Shown here: positions 26,851 through 44,426 of the stretch, in pieces
Numbering within the stretch: the stretch's first letter is position 1
Layout: every line of letters starts with the position of its first letter
Assembly: GCA_027493545.1 (NCBI GenBank)
Contig: JAOSKR010000001.1
Coordinates: forward strand, 152,001-216,000
Source: Roseovarius sp.
Lineage (GTDB): Bacteria; Pseudomonadota; Alphaproteobacteria; Rhodobacterales; Rhodobacteraceae
DNA: 64,000 bases
Direction of reading: 5' to 3'
The notes under the pieces: generated by a model
The model's database searches: none
What the model saw: the letters and a program-made list of their open reading frames with translations, nothing else
Told to the model about the DNA's origin: nothing
Position numbers and translations under genes: made by a program

Positions 26851-27369
26851 TCACGCCCGCGCCTTGTCGCGCTTGAGCTTCTGCATCCGCCGGGTGATGA
26901 GCTGACGCTTCATCGGTCCCAGATAGTCGATGAAGAGCCGGCCGTTCAGATGATCGATCTCATGCTGCACGCAGGTGGCCCAGAGACCGTCGAAGGTCTC
27001 CTGCCGTTCGCGCCCGTCGCGGTCGATCCAGCGCAGGTCGACGACCTTGGGCCGTGTCACCTCGGCATATTCCTCGGGGATCGAGAGGCACCCCTCCTCG
27101 TGGGTGTTCAGCTCGTCGGAGGCCGCGACCACCTCGGGGTTGAACATCACCATTGGGCGCGGCGGCGCGCCCTCCTCCTTGACGCAATCGAGCACGATCA
27201 GCCGGCTCAGCACACCCACCTGCGGGGCGGCAAGCCCGATGCCGGGGGCGTCGTACATCGTCTCGAGCATGTCGTCGGCCAGCCGGCGCAGCTCGTCCGA
27301 CAGGTCGTCGACGGGGGCGCAGAGTTTCTTCAGACGCGGGTCGGGGTGGATCAGGATCGGCCGTTTCAT
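26851..27369 (-). CDS. def: Peptide deformylase
   Basis: Removes the N-formyl group from new proteins; metal-dependent. 172 residues. The three motifs are [10 protein letters not shown] (residue 43 on), [10 protein letters not shown] (Cys metal ligand) and [12 protein letters not shown] (HExxH). Start [16 protein letters not shown] at 27369 is the standard N-terminus. The open frame continues upstream only because the opposite strand codes for the divergent aminotransferase. Confidence 0.97.
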   Translation of the reverse strand: MKRPILIHPDPRLKKLCAPVDDLSDELRRLADDMLETMYDAPGIGLAAPQVGVLSRLIVLDCVKEEGAPPRPMVMFNPEVVAASDELNTHEEGCLSIPEEYAEVTRPKVVDLRWIDRDGRERQETFDGLWATCVQHEIDHLNGRLFIDYLGPMKRQLITRRMQKLKRDKARA

Positions 27370-27465
27370 GGGGTTGATGTAGGTGAAGGCCGCGCGATCC
27401 GCAACGCCCTTGCACCCGTCCGCAAATCCGCTAGCGTGCCCCGGATCGGCCAAACCGGGGGAGCC

Positions 27466-28639
27466 ATGAATTTCGACGAGGTGATCGACCGCCGCAGCAC
27501 CAATTCCGCCAAGTGGGACCGGATGGAGGCCTATAGCGGCGTCTCCGCGAAGGACGGCATCGCCATGTGGGTGGCCGACATGGATTTCCGCGCCCCCGAG
27601 TTCCTGCAGGATGCGGTGCGCGGGCTGATCGACAAGGCCAACTACGGCTATTTCGCCTCCGACGACGAGACCCGCGAGGCGGTGGCGTGGTGGATGCGCA
27701 CGCGCCACGGCTGGGCTGCCGACCCCGACTGGATGTCGAACACCGCCGGGCTGGGCCACGCCATCGCACAGGTGCTCGAAACCTTCACTGATGCGGGCGA
27801 CGGGATCGTCATCTTTTCCCCGGTCTATCACGAGTTCGCCCGCAAGATCCGCATTTGCGGCCGCCGGGTACACGAATCGCCGCTGATCATCAGCGACGGT
27901 GTCTACCACATGGATTTCGAAGCTTTCGAGGCCGGGCTGACGGGTGGGGGAACGGGCGGTCCTGATCTCGTCGCCGCACAACCCGGCCGGCCGGATCTGG
28001 ACGCCCGCCGAGCTGCGCCGGCTGGCCGAGGTCTGCGAGCGCCACGACCTGCTGATCATCTCGGATGAAATCCATCACGACCTCATCCACCCGGGGCAGC
28101 GCTTCACCCCCTTTCTGGTCGCCGTGCCCGAGGCCGCGCCCCGGACGCTGGTGCTGACCGCGGCATCCAAGACCTTCAACATCGCCGGCGCGCGGCTCGG
28201 CACCGTCACCATCCCCGACGCCGGCATGCGCCACCGATTTCGCGAGGCGCTCGATGCGCATCAGGTCCAGCCCAACCTTTTGGGGATCGAGCTGACCCGT
28301 GCCGCCTATTCCCCGGCCGGCGCCGCCTGGGTCGACGAGCTTGTCGCCTATATGGCCGGCAACGCCCGGCTCTTTCTCGACGGCATGGCACCCATCCCGG
28401 GGCTCAAGGCGATGCCGATGCAGTCGACCTATCTCGCCTGGGTGGATTTTGCCGGCACCGGCATGGAAATGACCGAGGTACTGAAACGCATCCACGGGCA
28501 GGCGCGCATCGCACCCTCGCGCGGCGTCGATTTCGGCACCGGCGGCGAGACCTGCCTGCGCTTCAACCTCGGCACCGCCCGGCCCCGGCTGCAGGAGGCC
28601 ATCGCGCGCCTGCAGGACGCGTTTTCCGACCTGCAATAG
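27466..28639 (+). CDS. MalY/PatB-type PLP aminotransferase or cystathionine beta-lyase, one frame break
   Basis: About 391 residues of fold-type I, class I/II PLP enzymes. [20 protein letters not shown] and [14 protein letters not shown] are typical of the PatB/MalY subgroup, which cleaves cystathionine or related C-S bonds. The PLP lysine lies in [32 protein letters not shown] carries the Asn-Pro motif. The frame changes at the GGGGG at 27946-27950, where one G fewer restores [13 protein letters not shown]. Divergent from def. A GGAAGCGC/GCGCTTCC hairpin just past the stop may end the transcript. Confidence 0.85.
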
Positions 28640-28787
28640 GGAAGCGCGGGGCAAGGTTCACCCGTCGCGGCGCTTCCGCCCATTGGTGCGGTTTCCAGCG
28701 GCTGAAACAGCCGGTCCCTTCTTGCGCCATGTCAAGGCCCGCCGCCCGTGGCCCCGGCTATGCTCCGCGACGGGGAGAAAAGGCGCC

Positions 28788-29492
28788 ATGACCCGGGTTT
28801 TCCGCACCAAGGGGCTCACCAAGGTCTACGACACCGGCGAGGTGCAGGTACGCGCGCTCGACGGCGTCGATCTCGAACTGATGGCGGGCGAGCTCAGCGT
28901 GCTGCTCGGGCCCTCGGGCAGCGGCAAGTCGACACTGCTCAACATCCTCGGCGGGCTCGATCACGCCACATCGGGCAAGGCGTGGTTTCGCGAACTGGAA
29001 CTGACCGCGCTCGACGATCGCGGGCTGACGCGCTACCGGCGCGACCATGTCGGCTTCGTCTTTCAGTTCTACAATCTCGTCGCCAGCCTGACCGCGCGCG
29101 AGAACGTCCAGCTGGTCACGGATGTCGCGCGCGATCCGATGCGCCCCGAGGAAGCACTCGAGATGGTCGGACTGAAACACCGGATGGACCATTTCCCGGC
29201 CGAGCTGTCGGGCGGCGAGCAGCAACGCGTCGCCATCGCCCGCGCCATCGCCAAGCAGCCCGAGATCCTGCTCTGCGACGAGCCCACCGGCGCGCTCGAC
29301 AGCAAGACCGGCATCCAGGTGCTGGAGGTGCTGCGCGACGTCAACGAACGGCTCGGCACCTCGACCACGGTGATCACCCACAACGCCGCGATCCGCAAGA
29401 TGGCGCACCGGGTGATCTGGTTTCTCGACGGGCGCATCGACCGGGTCGAGGTGAACGAGACCCGCGTCGCGCCCTCCGAGATCGTGTGGTGA
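28788..29492 (+). CDS. ABC transporter ATP-binding protein (MacB/LolD class)
   Basis: 234 residues. Walker [11 protein letters not shown]-loop FVFQFYNLV, signature [15 protein letters not shown], Walker [14 protein letters not shown] and the His loop VITHN are all present. The class is that of ATPases working with FtsX-like permeases in the inner membrane. First gene of a three-gene set, followed by permease (29500) and adaptor (31874). ATG 28788 is chosen for the GGGGAGAAAAGG site before it. Confidence 0.93.
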   Translation: MTRVFRTKGLTKVYDTGEVQVRALDGVDLELMAGELSVLLGPSGSGKSTLLNILGGLDHATSGKAWFRELELTALDDRGLTRYRRDHVGFVFQFYNLVASLTARENVQLVTDVARDPMRPEEALEMVGLKHRMDHFPAELSGGEQQRVAIARAIAKQPEILLCDEPTGALDSKTGIQVLEVLRDVNERLGTSTTVITHNAAIRKMAHRVIWFLDGRIDRVEVNETRVAPSEIVW

Positions 29493-29499
29493 GGCGGCG

Positions 29500-31864
29500 A
29501 TGAACGCGCTCGACCGCAAGCTCCTGCGCGACCTGCGGCGGCTCTGGGCGCAGGCGCTGGCGATCGCACTGGTGCTGGCCTGCGGGGTGGCGATCCTGCT
29601 GACGACGTTTGGCACCTACGGCGCGCTAGAGGAGACCCGCCGCGCCTATTACGAGCGCAACCGCTTTGCCGATGTCTTTGCCGCCGCCCGCCGCGCTCCG
29701 CTGGCGCTGATGCAGGACATCCGCGCCATTCCCGGCGTGCGCGCCGCCGAGCCGCGGATTTCCGAATTCGCCATCCTCGACGTGCCCGGCCGCATCGAGA
29801 CGGTGACCGCGCGCATCCTGTCGCTGCCCGATGAGGGCGCCGGCCTGCTGAACCTGCCGGTGCTGCGGGCGGGCCGCCTGCCCCGCGCCGACGCCACCGA
29901 CGAGGTGGCGGTCAACGCCCCCTTTGCCAGCGCCAACGGGCTGGCGCCCGGCGACAGCTTTCTGGCCAATCTCAACGGGCACAAGCGCGCGCTGACCCTG
30001 ACCGGGACGCTCCTGTCGCCCGAGTTCATCTATACCATCGGCCCCGGCGCGATCATGCCCGACAACGAGACCTTCGGCATCCTGTGGATGGCTGAGCGCG
30101 CGCTGCAGGCAGCCTACGACATGGACGGCGCCTTCAACAACGTCACGCTGGCGCTCGGCCCCGGCACCCATGAGCAGGAAGTGATCGACCGGCTCGACCA
30201 CCTGCTCGAGCCTTACGGCGGCTTTGGCGCCTACGGGCGCGACACCCAGACCTCCAACAGCTTCATCGAGGCCGAGCTGGATCAGCAAAAGGCCGCCGCG
30301 GTGATCCTGCCGCCGGTCTTCTACGGCATCGCCGCGTTCCTGGTCGCGATGGTGATCGGCCGCATCGTTGCGCTCGAGCGCAGCGAGATCGGGCTGCTGA
30401 AGGCGATCGGCTATTCCAACGCGGCGATCTGCCTGCATTACCTGATGCTGGCAGGGCTCATCGCGGTGGCCGGCACGCTGATCGGCTGGGCGGTCGGCAC
30501 CTGGCTGGCGCGGGCTCTGGCGCGGCTTTACGCGCAGTTCTTCGACTTTCCCTACCTGATCTACAACGTCAGCTATACCGCCTATGCGCTCTCGGGGCTT
30601 CTGGCGATCGCGGCGGCGGCGCTCGGCGCGGCGCGCAGCGCGCTCCGTGCCGCGCGGCTGGCGCCGGCGGTGGCGATGGCGCCGCCGGCACCGCCGCGGT
30701 TCCGGCGCACGCTGCTGGACCGGGCGCTTGCCGCGCTGGACCTGTCACAGCCGGCGATGATGATCCTGCGCAGCCTGATGCGCTGGCCGATGCGCTCGGC
30801 CATGACCGCGCTGGGGCTGTCGCTGGCGGTGGCGGTGCTGGTCTCGGCGGGGTTCTTTTTCGTCGGCGCTCGACACGCTTGTCGACACCACCTTCGACCG
30901 CGCCAACCGCCAGGACGCGATGCTGCTATTCGAGCCCGACATCCCCGAGACCGCGCTGGCCCGGGTGGCGCGCCTGCCGGGCGTGCTGCGCGCCGAGGGC
31001 CAGCAGTTCCAGGCCGCCAGGCTGCGCCACGGCCACCGCGAAAAGGATGTCTCGATCGAGGCCCGCCGTCCCGGCGCCGATCTGGCCCGGATCATCGACA
31101 CGGACGGCCATGCGGTCGATCCTCCGGCGCAGGGGATGATGCTATCGGAACGCCTGGCCTCCGAACTGGCGGCGCGTCCCGGCGATATCATCGAGGTCGA
31201 ACTGCTGGGCGGGTGCAAGGAAACCCACCTCGTCCGCGTCGCCGGCACCGTGACCCAGTATGTCGGGCTTGGCGCCTACATGGACCTCGACGCGCTCAGC
31301 CGCCTGCTGCGGCAGGCCCCGCGCATCTCGGTCGCCAACATGGCGCTGGACGAGGCCGCCCTGCCGCGCCTCTACCGGGTGCTCAAGGACACGCCCGAGC
31401 CGAGCGGACTGGTGCTGCTCGACAAGATGCAGAGCTCGTTCGAGGCGACGATCCGCCAGAACCTCACCATCATGACCACGATCTACCTGACCGTGGCGGT
31501 GCTGATCACCGTTGGCGTGGCCTATAACGGTGCGCGCATCCTGCTGTCGGAACGCGCCCGGGAACTGGCCAGCCTGCGCATCCTCGGCTTCACCCGCGCC
31601 GAGGTCTCGTTCGTTCTCCTGGGCGAGACGATGCTGCTGGCGGTGCTGGCGCAGCCGCTGGGGTGGCTCCTGGGGGCGGGGATCGCCGCGGCGATGGTGA
31701 AAGGGTCGAGCAGCGATCTCTACGCCATTCCGCTGGTGCTGGAACCGGCGGGTTTTGCCCGCGCCAGCCTGGTCGTGCTCGTCGCGACGCTGGGCTCGGC
31801 CCTGCTGGTGCGCCGGCGGCTCGACCGGCTGAACCTGGTGGAAGTGATGAAGACCCGTGAGTGA
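29500..31864 (+). CDS. FtsX-like ABC transporter permease, one frame break
   Basis: About 788 residues with two FtsX-type blocks. The N-terminal helix (LWAQALAIALVLACGVAILL), a large periplasmic domain, then three helices (VFYGIAAFLVAMVIGRIVAL to ALSGLLAIAAAALGAA). The second half begins MRSAMTALGLSLAVAVLVSA and ends with helices TIYLTVAVLITVGVAYNGAR and SLVVLVATLGSALLVRRRL. The frame changes near 30868 (GTCGGCGCTCGAC), explained by a lost CG or gained base in a GC repeat. The long permease with adaptor resembles DevC/MacB-like exporters; the substrate is unknown. Confidence 0.87.
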
Positions 31865-31873
31865 GGATGACCG

Positions 31874-33082
31874 ATGAAGATGAGAACCGTTCTGATGGCC
31901 GGGATCGGTCTTTTGGCGGTGATGTTCCTGGGCATCGTCGCGTTTCGCACCGAACCTGTGCCGGTCGATCTGGCCGAGGTCGCGCGCGGGCCGATGCAGG
32001 TGACGGTCGATGTCGACGGCAAGACCCGCATCGCCGAGATCTACGAGGTCGCGGCCCCCGTGACCGGCACCGCCGGGCGCGCGCCGGTCCGGGTGGGCGA
32101 CGCGGTGACGGCGGGCAAGACCGTGGTGGCGGTGGTCTCGCCGGCCGCGCCCAACCCGCTCGACCCGCGCAGCCGGGTGCAGGCCAAAGCCGCGGTGCGC
32201 GAGGCCGAGGCCGGCCTCAACTTCGCCCGCAGCTCGATGGAGCAGGCCGAGGAAGAGCTCGAACTGGCGACAAGCGAATACCGCCGCGCCCGGGCGCTGG
32301 TCGAACGCGGCGTCGCCACGCTCACCCGGCTCGAGACCGCCGAGCAGCAACTCGCGATCCGGCAGGCCGCCAAGCAAGCCGCCGAATCGAGCCTCCAGAT
32401 GGCGCAGGGCACGCTCGACCGGGCCCGCGCCGCGCTGATCGAGCCGGACGTCGCCGGCGGCGACGCCGGGAACGGCTGCTGTCTCGAGATCACCGCGCCG
32501 GTCGACGGCCGGGTGCTGGGGATCGACGTGCTCAGCGAACGCCCGGTCACCGCCGGAACCCGGCTCTTGTCGATCGGCCAGCCCGACGACCTCGAGATCG
32601 TGGCCGACATCCTGTCGACCGACGCGGTGCGGCTGAAACCCGGCGACCGCGCCATCGTCGAGCGCTGGGGCGGCCCCAGACCGCTGGAGGCGCGGATATC
32701 CAAGATCGAGCCATCGGCCTATACCAAGGTCTCGGCGCTGGGGATCGAGGAGCAGCGCGTCGACGTGGTCTTCGATCTCCTGACCCCGCCGGCGGAGCGC
32801 GCCGCGCTGGGCGACGGGTTTTCGGTCTATCTGCGGGTGATCGAATGGCAGGCCGACGACGTGCTGAAACTGCCGATGAGCGCGCTTTTCCGCCACGGCG
32901 ACGCCTGGGCGGTGTTCGTCACCGAGGCCGGGCGGGCGCGGTTGCGCGCGGTCGAGATCGGCCGCACCAACCGCGACGAGGCCGAGGTGCTGGGCGGTGT
33001 CGAGGCCGGCACGCGCGTCGTGCTGCACCCCGGTGCGCGGGTTGCGGACGGGGTCCGGATCGTCCGGCGGGGCGACGAATAG
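31874..33082 (+). CDS. HlyD/MacA-type periplasmic adaptor (membrane fusion protein)
   Basis: 402 residues. An N-terminal membrane anchor (MRTVLMAGIGLLAVMFLGIV), a first lipoyl half (APVTGTAGRAPVRVGDAVTA), a helical hairpin (about residues 105-195, rich in Ala, Glu and Arg: EAEAGLNFARSSMEQAEEEL), a second lipoyl half (EITAPVDGRVLGIDVLSERP) and beta-barrel plus membrane-proximal domains. It links the ABC permease to an outer-membrane channel that is not encoded here. The stop of the permease gene lies only a few bases upstream, so the three genes form one operon. Confidence 0.9.
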   Translation: MKMRTVLMAGIGLLAVMFLGIVAFRTEPVPVDLAEVARGPMQVTVDVDGKTRIAEIYEVAAPVTGTAGRAPVRVGDAVTAGKTVVAVVSPAAPNPLDPRSRVQAKAAVREAEAGLNFARSSMEQAEEELELATSEYRRARALVERGVATLTRLETAEQQLAIRQAAKQAAESSLQMAQGTLDRARAALIEPDVAGGDAGNGCCLEITAPVDGRVLGIDVLSERPVTAGTRLLSIGQPDDLEIVADILSTDAVRLKPGDRAIVERWGGPRPLEARISKIEPSAYTKVSALGIEEQRVDVVFDLLTPPAERAALGDGFSVYLRVIEWQADDVLKLPMSALFRHGDAWAVFVTEAGRARLRAVEIGRTNRDEAEVLGGVEAGTRVVLHPGARVADGVRIVRRGDE

Positions 33083-33286
33083 CACCGCACCCCCGGCGCA
33101 TCTGACACCTGCCGATCTCATCGTGCCCGGCTGACGGTCACCGCACCGGCCGAATTTCGTCATCATTCCGGCCGAGACAGGTGTATTGTTGCCGACAAAC
33201 GAGCGGAACCGAGCGATGACAGCGGCAGGCACATCAAGACCCGGCACGGCCCGGCAAGGTGGCGGCGCGCCCGACAGGGGCGCGGC

Positions 33287-34397
33287 GTGATCGCCTGGCG
33301 TCTCCGCCGCAGGCTGGCTGTCGCGCGGCACCACCGCCGTCGCCGCGGCCCGCTGCGCGCGCCGTTTTCGGGCGATGCCGCGCGGCGGCTGCTGATCCTG
33401 TCGATCGACCACCGCATCCCGCAAAGCCAGATCTTTCCCTTCCACTATTACGCCCGCGCCATCCGCGCCCGCTTCGATTGCGATATCCGCGAGGTCGAGG
33501 CGGCATCATGGCTCGCCGGCGAGGCTTTGCCCGAGGGCGCCACCACGGTTGCCTTCCAGACCGCAATTCGACATCAAGGACGCCGACCTTGCCCGGCTCA
33601 TCGACGCCATCCGCGCCCGCAACCCCGGCGCGCGGCTGGTCTATCTTGACTGGTTCGCGCCAACCGACCTGCGTCTTGCCCACAAGGTGGGGCCCGAGGT
33701 CGGCCTCTACGTCACCAAGCACCTTTTGCGCGACCGGGCGCGCTACGGTGCGCCGGTCCATGGCGACACCACGCTGATGGAGCATTACGGCCGCCGCTTC
33801 GGGCTCGACCACGAGACCACGGCATTTCCGATCCCGCGGGGGTTCTGGGACAAGGTGCTGCTCGGTCCCTCGTTCGTCACCGCCGATTTCATGCTGCCCG
33901 CCTTCGCTCGCGGGAGTTTCCCCGAGAACGCACGCCCCATCGACCTGCATGCGCGGCTGGCGACAGACGGCTCGCCCTGGTACGCGGCGATGCGCGGGGA
34001 ATGCGCGGCGGCGGTGGCGGATCTGACGGGTCTGCGCAAGGTCACCGGCACCGGCATCGGGCACGCGCGTTTTCTGGCCGAGCTGGCGCGCTCCAAGGTC
34101 TGCTTCAGCCCGTTCGGCTATGGCGAGGTCTGCTGGCGCGACTTCGAGGCGGTATTGATGGGCGCGGTCCTGCTCAAGCAGGACATGGGCCATGTGGCGA
34201 CCGATCCCGACATCTTCGAGGCGGGCGTGACCTATGTGCCGGTCCGCTGGGATCTGGCGGATTTCGCCGACAAGGTGAGCTGGCTCGTCGCCGACGCGCC
34301 GGCCCGCGAGCGCATCGCCCGCGCGGCCTTCGAGCGGCTGGCCGATTACGCGCGCAGCGAACGGTTCGTCGAGCAGATGGCGCCGGTGGCAGGCTAG
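33287..34397 (+). CDS. Putative glycosyltransferase (GT-B/exostosin-like), one frame break
   Basis: About 369 residues; first gene of the polysaccharide locus. The C-terminal part KVCFSPFGYGEVCWRDFEAV followed by GAVLLKQ has the pattern of the nucleotide-sugar site of GT-B or exostosin-type enzymes. N-terminal part LLILSIDHRIPQSQIFPFHYY is in one frame and LARLIDAIRARNPGARLVYL in the next; removing one base near 33564 joins them as AFQTQFDIKDADL. The GTG at 33287 is uncertain: the short frame from ATG 33216 overlaps it and a further indel could extend the N-terminus. Donor and acceptor unknown. Confidence 0.65.
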
Positions 34398-34400
34398 GCG

Positions 34401-35387
34401 ATGAACCGGGCCCCGGCATATCCCCGCATCAGCGCCGTGGTCATCGGCCGCAACGAGGGCGCGCGGCTGATGGCCTGCCTCAACTCGTTGCGGGGGACGG
34501 TGGGGGACATTGTCTATGTCGATTCGGGCTCGGCCGACGACAGCGTCGCGCGGGCGCGCGACCTCGGCGCGCGGGTGGTCGAACTCGACCCCGCCACACC
34601 CTTTACCGCCGCCCGCGCCCGCAACGCGGGGCTTGCCGCACTCGACCGGACGCGCTGCGATCTGGTCCAGCTCATTGACGGCGACTGCACGCTCGCGCCG
34701 GGCTGGATCGACACCGCCGCCGCCTTTCTCGGCGATCACCCCCAGGTGGCGCTGGTCTGCGGCCGGCGCGAGGAGGAAAACCCCGGCGCCTCGGTCTACA
34801 ACCGCCTTTGCGATCTGGAATGGCAGGGTCCGGCGGGCGCCACCCGCGCCTGCGGCGGCGACGCGCTGGCGCGGCGCGCGGCGCTCGACGCCGTGGGCGG
34901 GTTCCGCGCCGGCCTCATCGCCGGGGAAGAGCCCGAGCTCTGCCTGCGCCTGCGCCGGGCGGGCTGGACGATCTGGCGGCTCGACGCCTTGATGACCCGT
35001 CACGACGCCCGCATGACGCAGTTCGGCCAGTGGTGGCGGCGCAGCGTGCGAGCCGGCCATGCCTTTGCCGAGGGCGCGCATCTGCACGGCGCGCCGCCCG
35101 AACGCCACTGGGTGGCCGAGACCCGCCGCGCGCTGATCTGGGGGGCGGGTCTGCCGGCGCTGATCGTGCTCGGCGCGTTCGTCGTTCACCCCGCCGCGCT
35201 GGTTCTGGCGCTGGCTTACCCGGCGCAGGTGCTGCGGCTGGCCGCCCGCAAGGGGCTGACGCGGCGTCTCGCCTGGGAATGGGCGGCGTTCACCGTGCTG
35301 GGCAAGTTCGCCGAGGCGCAGGGCGTGCTGCGCTTTCACGCGCGCCGGCTCCTGGGCCGCCGTGCCCGCCTGATCGAGTATCGCTAG
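34401..35387 (+). CDS. Glycosyltransferase family 2
   Basis: 328 residues. A GT-A fold with AVVIGRNEGARLMACLNSLR at the start, VYVDSGSADDSVARARDLGA, and the DxD-like metal site LIDGDCTLAPGW. LIAGEEPELCLRLRRAGWTI carries the ED acceptor-site motif. The C-terminus has two hydrophobic helices (ALIVLGAFVVHPAALVLALA) and ends with basic residues, so the enzyme sits at the inner membrane. ATG is 3 bases after the stop of the preceding gene. The 3' end overlaps the convergent WecG-like gene by 4 bases. Confidence 0.87.
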   Translation: MNRAPAYPRISAVVIGRNEGARLMACLNSLRGTVGDIVYVDSGSADDSVARARDLGARVVELDPATPFTAARARNAGLAALDRTRCDLVQLIDGDCTLAPGWIDTAAAFLGDHPQVALVCGRREEENPGASVYNRLCDLEWQGPAGATRACGGDALARRAALDAVGGFRAGLIAGEEPELCLRLRRAGWTIWRLDALMTRHDARMTQFGQWWRRSVRAGHAFAEGAHLHGAPPERHWVAETRRALIWGAGLPALIVLGAFVVHPAALVLALAYPAQVLRLAARKGLTRRLAWEWAAFTVLGKFAEAQGVLRFHARRLLGRRARLIEYR

Positions 35388-36155
35388 CCATGCCCGCCGC
35401 CGCCCGAGAACCGCAGGCGCAGCGCCGCCACCGCCAGCCCCGGCAGGATCGCGGCGCAGCGCGCATAGCGCGGCCCCAGCCGGCGCAGATCGCCCAGCGC
35501 GCGCCAGAGCCATTCCAGCGCCGGGCGCCGCATCCAGCGCGGCGCGCGCCGCTGCTTCCCTGCGATGAAATCGAGCCCCGCGCCGATCGAGGCAAAGCCC
35601 ACGCCGGGCACGCGGGTGCGCCCGCGCGCGGCGAGGCGCTCCTGCCTGGGCGCACCGAGCGCCAGGAAGCAGAGCCCGATCCGGCGGCGCTGAAGCTCGT
35701 CGAGTACGCGGCCCGCGGCCTCGCCATCCGGATCGAACCCCATCGGCGGGGCATGGCACCAGGCGATGTCGAGCCCCGGCACCTCGCCGGTCAGGACCCG
35801 GGCGGCGCGCGCCAGCGTATCCGTATCGCTACCCACCAGCGCAACCCTGATCCCCGCCCCTGCGGCCTGCGCACAGAGCGGACGCACCAAGGTCGGAACC
35901 GGGCAGGAGCGCCACCGGGCGGGCGGCGAGACGCGACAGTGCCACCACCGGGTTGCCGTCGGCGACCACCATGTCATGCGCCGCATAGGCAGCGGCAAAG
36001 GCGGGGTCGGCGCGCAGCTTGACCAGATGATCGAGATTGAGCGTCGCCAGCGCAAACCCCTCGCTCGCCGCGAACCGCCGCCCCAGCTCGGCGGAAAGCT
36101 CGTCGTGGTCGCGGATGTTGACCGCAACTGTCCTGTCACCGATGAAGAACCGCAT
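35384..36155 (-). CDS. WecG/TagA/CpsF-family glycosyltransferase, one frame break
   Basis: About 256 residues. This family transfers N-acetylmannosamine, ManNAc-uronate or similar sugars to lipid-linked intermediates. Conserved pieces are LATLNLDHLVKLRADPAFAA and DMVVADGNPVVALSRL in one frame, then IRVALVGSDTDTLARAARVL, RIGLCFLALGAPRQERL and GVGFASIGAGLDFIAGKQRR (with RAPRWMRRPALEWLWR) in the next. The frame changes near 35890 at CCAAGG, where dropping one base gives GSDLVRPLCAQ. It is divergent from the Wzy-like gene and convergent with a GT2. Confidence 0.85.
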
Positions 36156-36271
36156 CGAGGATCGCCCCTGCCCGGCCCGCGTGTTTCCTGCCCGCCGCCC
36201 CACCCTACAACCCACATGCACGATCGGGCCAGCGCGAATCGGCGCCCGGCGCGGCGAAGGTAGGACACGGG

Positions 36272-37686
36272 ATGCCCAACACCTTTGCATATCTGATGCT
36301 GATGATCTGGCCGGTGGTCTGCCTGGCGCTCTTTCGCCGCCTCGGGATCGAGCGCGCCATCGTCTGGAGCATCCTCGGCGGGTATCTGCTGCTGCCGCCG
36401 AAGGCCGAACTCGACCTGCCGCTGGTCCCGAATTTCGACAAGACCTCGATTCCCAACCTCTGCGCGCTGATCTTCTGCATCCTGGTCGCGCGGCGGCGGG
36501 TACCGATCTGGCCCGACTCCCGCCTGGTGCGGGTGCTGCTGGTGGCGTTCCTCGCGGGCACGGTAGCCACCGTGCTGACCAACACCGACCCGATCCGGTT
36601 CAGTTCGATGTTCGGGGCCGAGCCGATCTCGTTCGTCACCCATTCGCTGCCCGGGTTGCGGCTGATCGACGTCGCCTCGGTGCTGTCGTCGCAGGCGATC
36701 GCGCTCATCCCGTTCATCCTGGGCTGGGCGTTCCTGTCCTCGCACACCGGCACGCGCGAGCTGCTGCTGGCGCTGATGGTGGGCGGGCTCATGTACTCGG
36801 TTCCGGCGCTGGCCGAGGTCCGGCTCAGTCCGCAGATCAACGTCTGGGTCTACGGCTTCTTCCAGCACGATTTCGGCCAGATGATGCGCGACGGCGGGTT
36901 TCGCCCGATCGTGTTCCTGCCGCACGGGCTGTGGGCGGCGTTCTTCTTCATGACGGCGGTCCTGTCGGCGGCGGCGCTGGCGCGCGACGCCGACCGCACA
37001 ACGCGCCCGCGCTTCCTGGCGGCGGCGGTCTGGCTGGCTATTGTCCTCTACCTCTGCAAGAGCCTTGCGCCGCTCGTCTACGGGCTCGCGCTGGCGCCGG
37101 TGCTGCTGATGACTTCGCCGCGGGCGCAGGTGCGCCTGGCGCTGGCGTTCGCGGTCGTCGCGGTGCTCTATCCGATGCTGCGCGACCATGGCCTGGTGCC
37201 CACCGACCGCCTGCTCGCCTGGGCCGAAGCGATCGACCCGGACCGCGCGCAATCGCTCGACTATCGCTTCGGAAACGAGGAGATGCTGCTCGAGCGCGCG
37301 CACGAAAACGGCTCTTCGGATGGGGCGGATGGGGGCGCAACCTGGTGCGCGACACGCAGACGGGCGAGCTGATCTCGGTTCCCGACGGCGAATGGATCAT
37401 CGTTTTCGGCACCTTCGGCTGGGTCGGCTATCTCAGCAAGATGGGGCTTCTGGCGGCGCCGCTCTTCCTGTTGTGGCAGCGGATGCGCGGCAATGCTCCG
37501 TCGCGCCCGACAGCGGCGCTGGCGCTGATCCCGGCGATCACCCTCGTCGACATGCTGATCAATGCCATTCTCACACCCTATACCTGGCTCATTGCCGGCG
37601 CAGTGCTGGGCTATTGCGAACGCGAACCATCGCGCGCAACCGTGCGGGACCGCGGATCGCCCGGGCCGCGGCCGGTGTTGTCATGA
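36272..37686 (+). CDS. O-antigen polymerase/ligase-like membrane protein (Wzy/WaaL type), one frame break
   Basis: About 471 residues with around ten hydrophobic segments (AYLMLMIWPVVCLALFRRLG, SIPNLCALIFCILVARRRVP, LLLALMVGGLMYSVPALAEV and others). The periplasmic loop before the last helices (SLDYRFGNEEMLLERA then GWGGWGRN and GEWIIVFGTFGWVGYLSKMG) resembles that of Wzy and WaaL enzymes. Only a few residues separate these pieces, with the frame change near 37305 in a GCGCGCGC repeat, a probable dinucleotide slip. Likely polymerises the repeat unit in the periplasm; ligase function is the alternative. Confidence 0.78.
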
Positions 37687-37858
37687 GAGCGGCGAGAGAG
37701 AATCACACGCCGCACGGACGCCAGCGGAGGATAACTATCCCCGATTCGGAAACAATTTGGAGCCGATATGGAAATTGTCGCGATGAAGCTCATATTCGCG
37801 TTATGGGGAAAATCCGAGTAATATTGTGTTTTCAGTGATTTGAAAGGTGTCTTTCAGA
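37687..37858 (+). promoter_or_regulatory. AT-rich promoter region before the PKS operon
   Basis: 172 bases with sharply lower GC than its flanks. It contains TTTTCAGTGATT at 37829-37840, found again upstream of the sugar-transferase operon (60397-60408). TAATATTGTGTTTTC just before it could supply a -10-like element. A ribosome-binding site AAAGGTG ends 8 bases before ATG 37859. Confidence 0.55.
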
Positions 37859-44422
<6,564 letters not shown>

Positions 44423-44426
44423 CGAC

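Noticed and set aside
31142-33445. Long minus-strand open frame of 767 codons
   Set aside because: It is the antisense of the ABC permease and adaptor genes; high GC keeps stops rare in this frame.
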